A stretch of DNA of 64,000 bases from positions 434,001 through 498,000 of the forward strand of contig NZ_JAJJMN010000002.1 in assembly GCF_020905335.1 (NCBI RefSeq), written 5' to 3'. The notes under the pieces are model-generated. The model saw only the letters and a program-made list of their open reading frames with translations. It did not search any database and was not told the origin of the DNA. Source of the DNA: Flavobacterium lipolyticum (GTDB lineage Bacteria; Bacteroidota; Bacteroidia; Flavobacteriales; Flavobacteriaceae). The position numbers and the translations under genes are program-made. Positions 63,193 through 64,000 of this stretch are shown piece by piece. Within the stretch, counting starts at the first letter, position 1, and the number at the start of each line of letters is the position of its first letter.

Positions 63193-64000
63193 ATGACAAA
63201 AAACATCTTTATTCTTGCCTTTTTTATGCTATCGATCCCGGGCAATACCCAAACTCTGAAATTAGAAGAAATAATGAAAGGGGAAGGTTTTACTGGAAAT
63301 CAACCCACTTACGGACGCTGGTCTTTAGACGGTAAAAAAGTATATTTCGAATGGAATCCAACCAATGATTTGGGCGCAAATACCTATTCCTGGCAAAAAG
63401 GAGCAGCAAAGCCAACTTTGGTAGAGCCAAAAGAAGCTGCTTTTTCTAAGCTGGATTTTAAAAGAAAACCAACTTCAGACGTAGTGTATTACAGTGACAA
63501 AGGAGGTTTGTACTCGTATTCCATCAGTACAAAAACAGTTAAGAAAATTATTCAGCAAAGCACTCCGGTATCCAATGTTGAACTTGGTGCGGCTGCAGGG
63601 ATTGTTTTCTTTGAACAGAATGATAACATTTTCAAGTACAATGCAAAAGAAGGAACCGTTTTGCAGTTAACAAACTTTAAAAAAGGAGTAAAAAAGGAAA
63701 AAACACCTGATAAAGAGTCCTTCTTAAAGACACAACAAAAAGAACTGTTTCAGTTCGTGAGAGATGCTGCGGCTAAAAAACAATGGAATCTTGCCAAAAG
63801 CAAAGCCGTTAAATCTGATTTTGCAAAGGAATATTTTTATGGAAAAGACAACTTTTACAATTTAAAAGCAGATCCAAACGGAAATTTTGCCACTTTTAGT
63901 TTGGTGGAAGAATCAGACAATAAAAAAGAAAAAATGGAGGTTTTTATAACAGATGATGGTTATAACCAAACTCCTGATACAAAAGGAAAAGTGTCGACAG
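63193..64000 (+). CDS. S9 (prolyl oligopeptidase/DPP-IV-type) peptidase, 5' part
   Basis: 269 codons visible before the right edge. A signal peptide (NIFILAFFMLSIPGNTQ) and the start of a beta-propeller (TYGRWSLDGKKVYFEWNPTN, VVYYSDKGGLYSYSISTKTV, GNFATFSLVEESDNKKEKME) match the N-terminal domain of exported S9 peptidases of Bacteroidota. The catalytic alpha/beta-hydrolase domain with Ser-Asp-His lies outside the window, so the assignment rests on the propeller and signal. Expected role: hydrolysis of short peptides in the periplasm. Confidence 0.75.
   Translation, partial: MTKNIFILAFFMLSIPGNTQTLKLEEIMKGEGFTGNQPTYGRWSLDGKKVYFEWNPTNDLGANTYSWQKGAAKPTLVEPKEAAFSKLDFKRKPTSDVVYYSDKGGLYSYSISTKTVKKIIQQSTPVSNVELGAAAGIVFFEQNDNIFKYNAKEGTVLQLTNFKKGVKKEKTPDKESFLKTQQKELFQFVRDAAAKKQWNLAKSKAVKSDFAKEYFYGKDNFYNLKADPNGNFATFSLVEESDNKKEKMEVFITDDGYNQTPDTKGKVST

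Overview
The window looks like a chromosomal segment of a gliding Flavobacterium or close relative (phylum Bacteroidota). The evidence is low GC, type IX secretion (T9SS) cargo with gliding-associated C-terminal domains, a SprF/PorP-type partner, gldF and gldG, -7 boxes of the TANNTTTG type, and no clear Shine-Dalgarno sequences. The name is inferred from gene content only.

Left part (1-19.4 kb): a large secreted adhesin-like gene runs off the left edge on the minus strand. It is followed by a small receiver-like protein and a membrane-anchored AraC regulator. A four-gene plus-strand unit then starts with a 2994-residue adhesin that contains 24 gap-free copies of an 87-residue repeat. Next come a SprF/PorP-like outer-membrane protein, a short TPR protein and an OmpA/TPR/PD40 protein; this is the usual secretion partner set for adhesins with a type B C-terminal domain.

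Middle-left (19.4-29.8 kb): this is an accessory patch. It has a DUF1801 remnant, a tRNA 3'-end fragment beside its terminator, a short PID-type surface protein, two exported proteins (one with a weak type A sorting domain), a fumarylacetoacetase-family enzyme, and two adjacent IS3-type transposases of which the first is dead. A 23-bp near-repeat occurs at 20.0 and 29.35 kb.

Mobile region (29.8-49.45 kb): a tyrosine recombinase with its HTH partner lies at 30.2-31.9 kb. Next to it is an apparently complete integrative mobilizable element of about 17.3 kb (32125-49451), inserted at the 3' end of mnmE. Core-like repeats (13/14 identical) and arm-like repeats (15/18) mark both ends. From mnmE inward the element carries integrase, excisionase-like protein, a Rep protein with four 21-bp iteron-like repeats inside its gene, a DnaB-type helicase, MobC, relaxase, a small membrane protein and a VirD4-type coupling protein. 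Cargo follows: a beta-barrel protein, a lipoprotein, a GIY-YIG protein, an antitoxin-like protein, an HNH-like protein, AbiTii, DUF6602 and two unknown proteins. The cargo part is modular. Tiny single-TM proteins not previously listed, UUCG-loop terminators and near-identical leaders are repeated in front of different cargo genes. At 37931-38076 four 14-bp repeats sit at an exact 44-bp period with three unrelated 30-bp, GC-richer spacers. A fifth copy lies by the 30.2 kb integrase.

Right part (49.4-64 kb): a conserved core with mnmE, a universal stress protein, a membrane MutS-like ATPase, a DsbA-family oxidoreductase, dnaN, gldG and gldF, an NTF2-like exported protein, an ABM-family protein, a SAM hydrolase, phoH, a DUF1801 protein, a Cof-type HAD phosphatase, and an S9 peptidase cut by the right edge. 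Intergenic gaps here hold dispersed Flavobacterium-type repeats.
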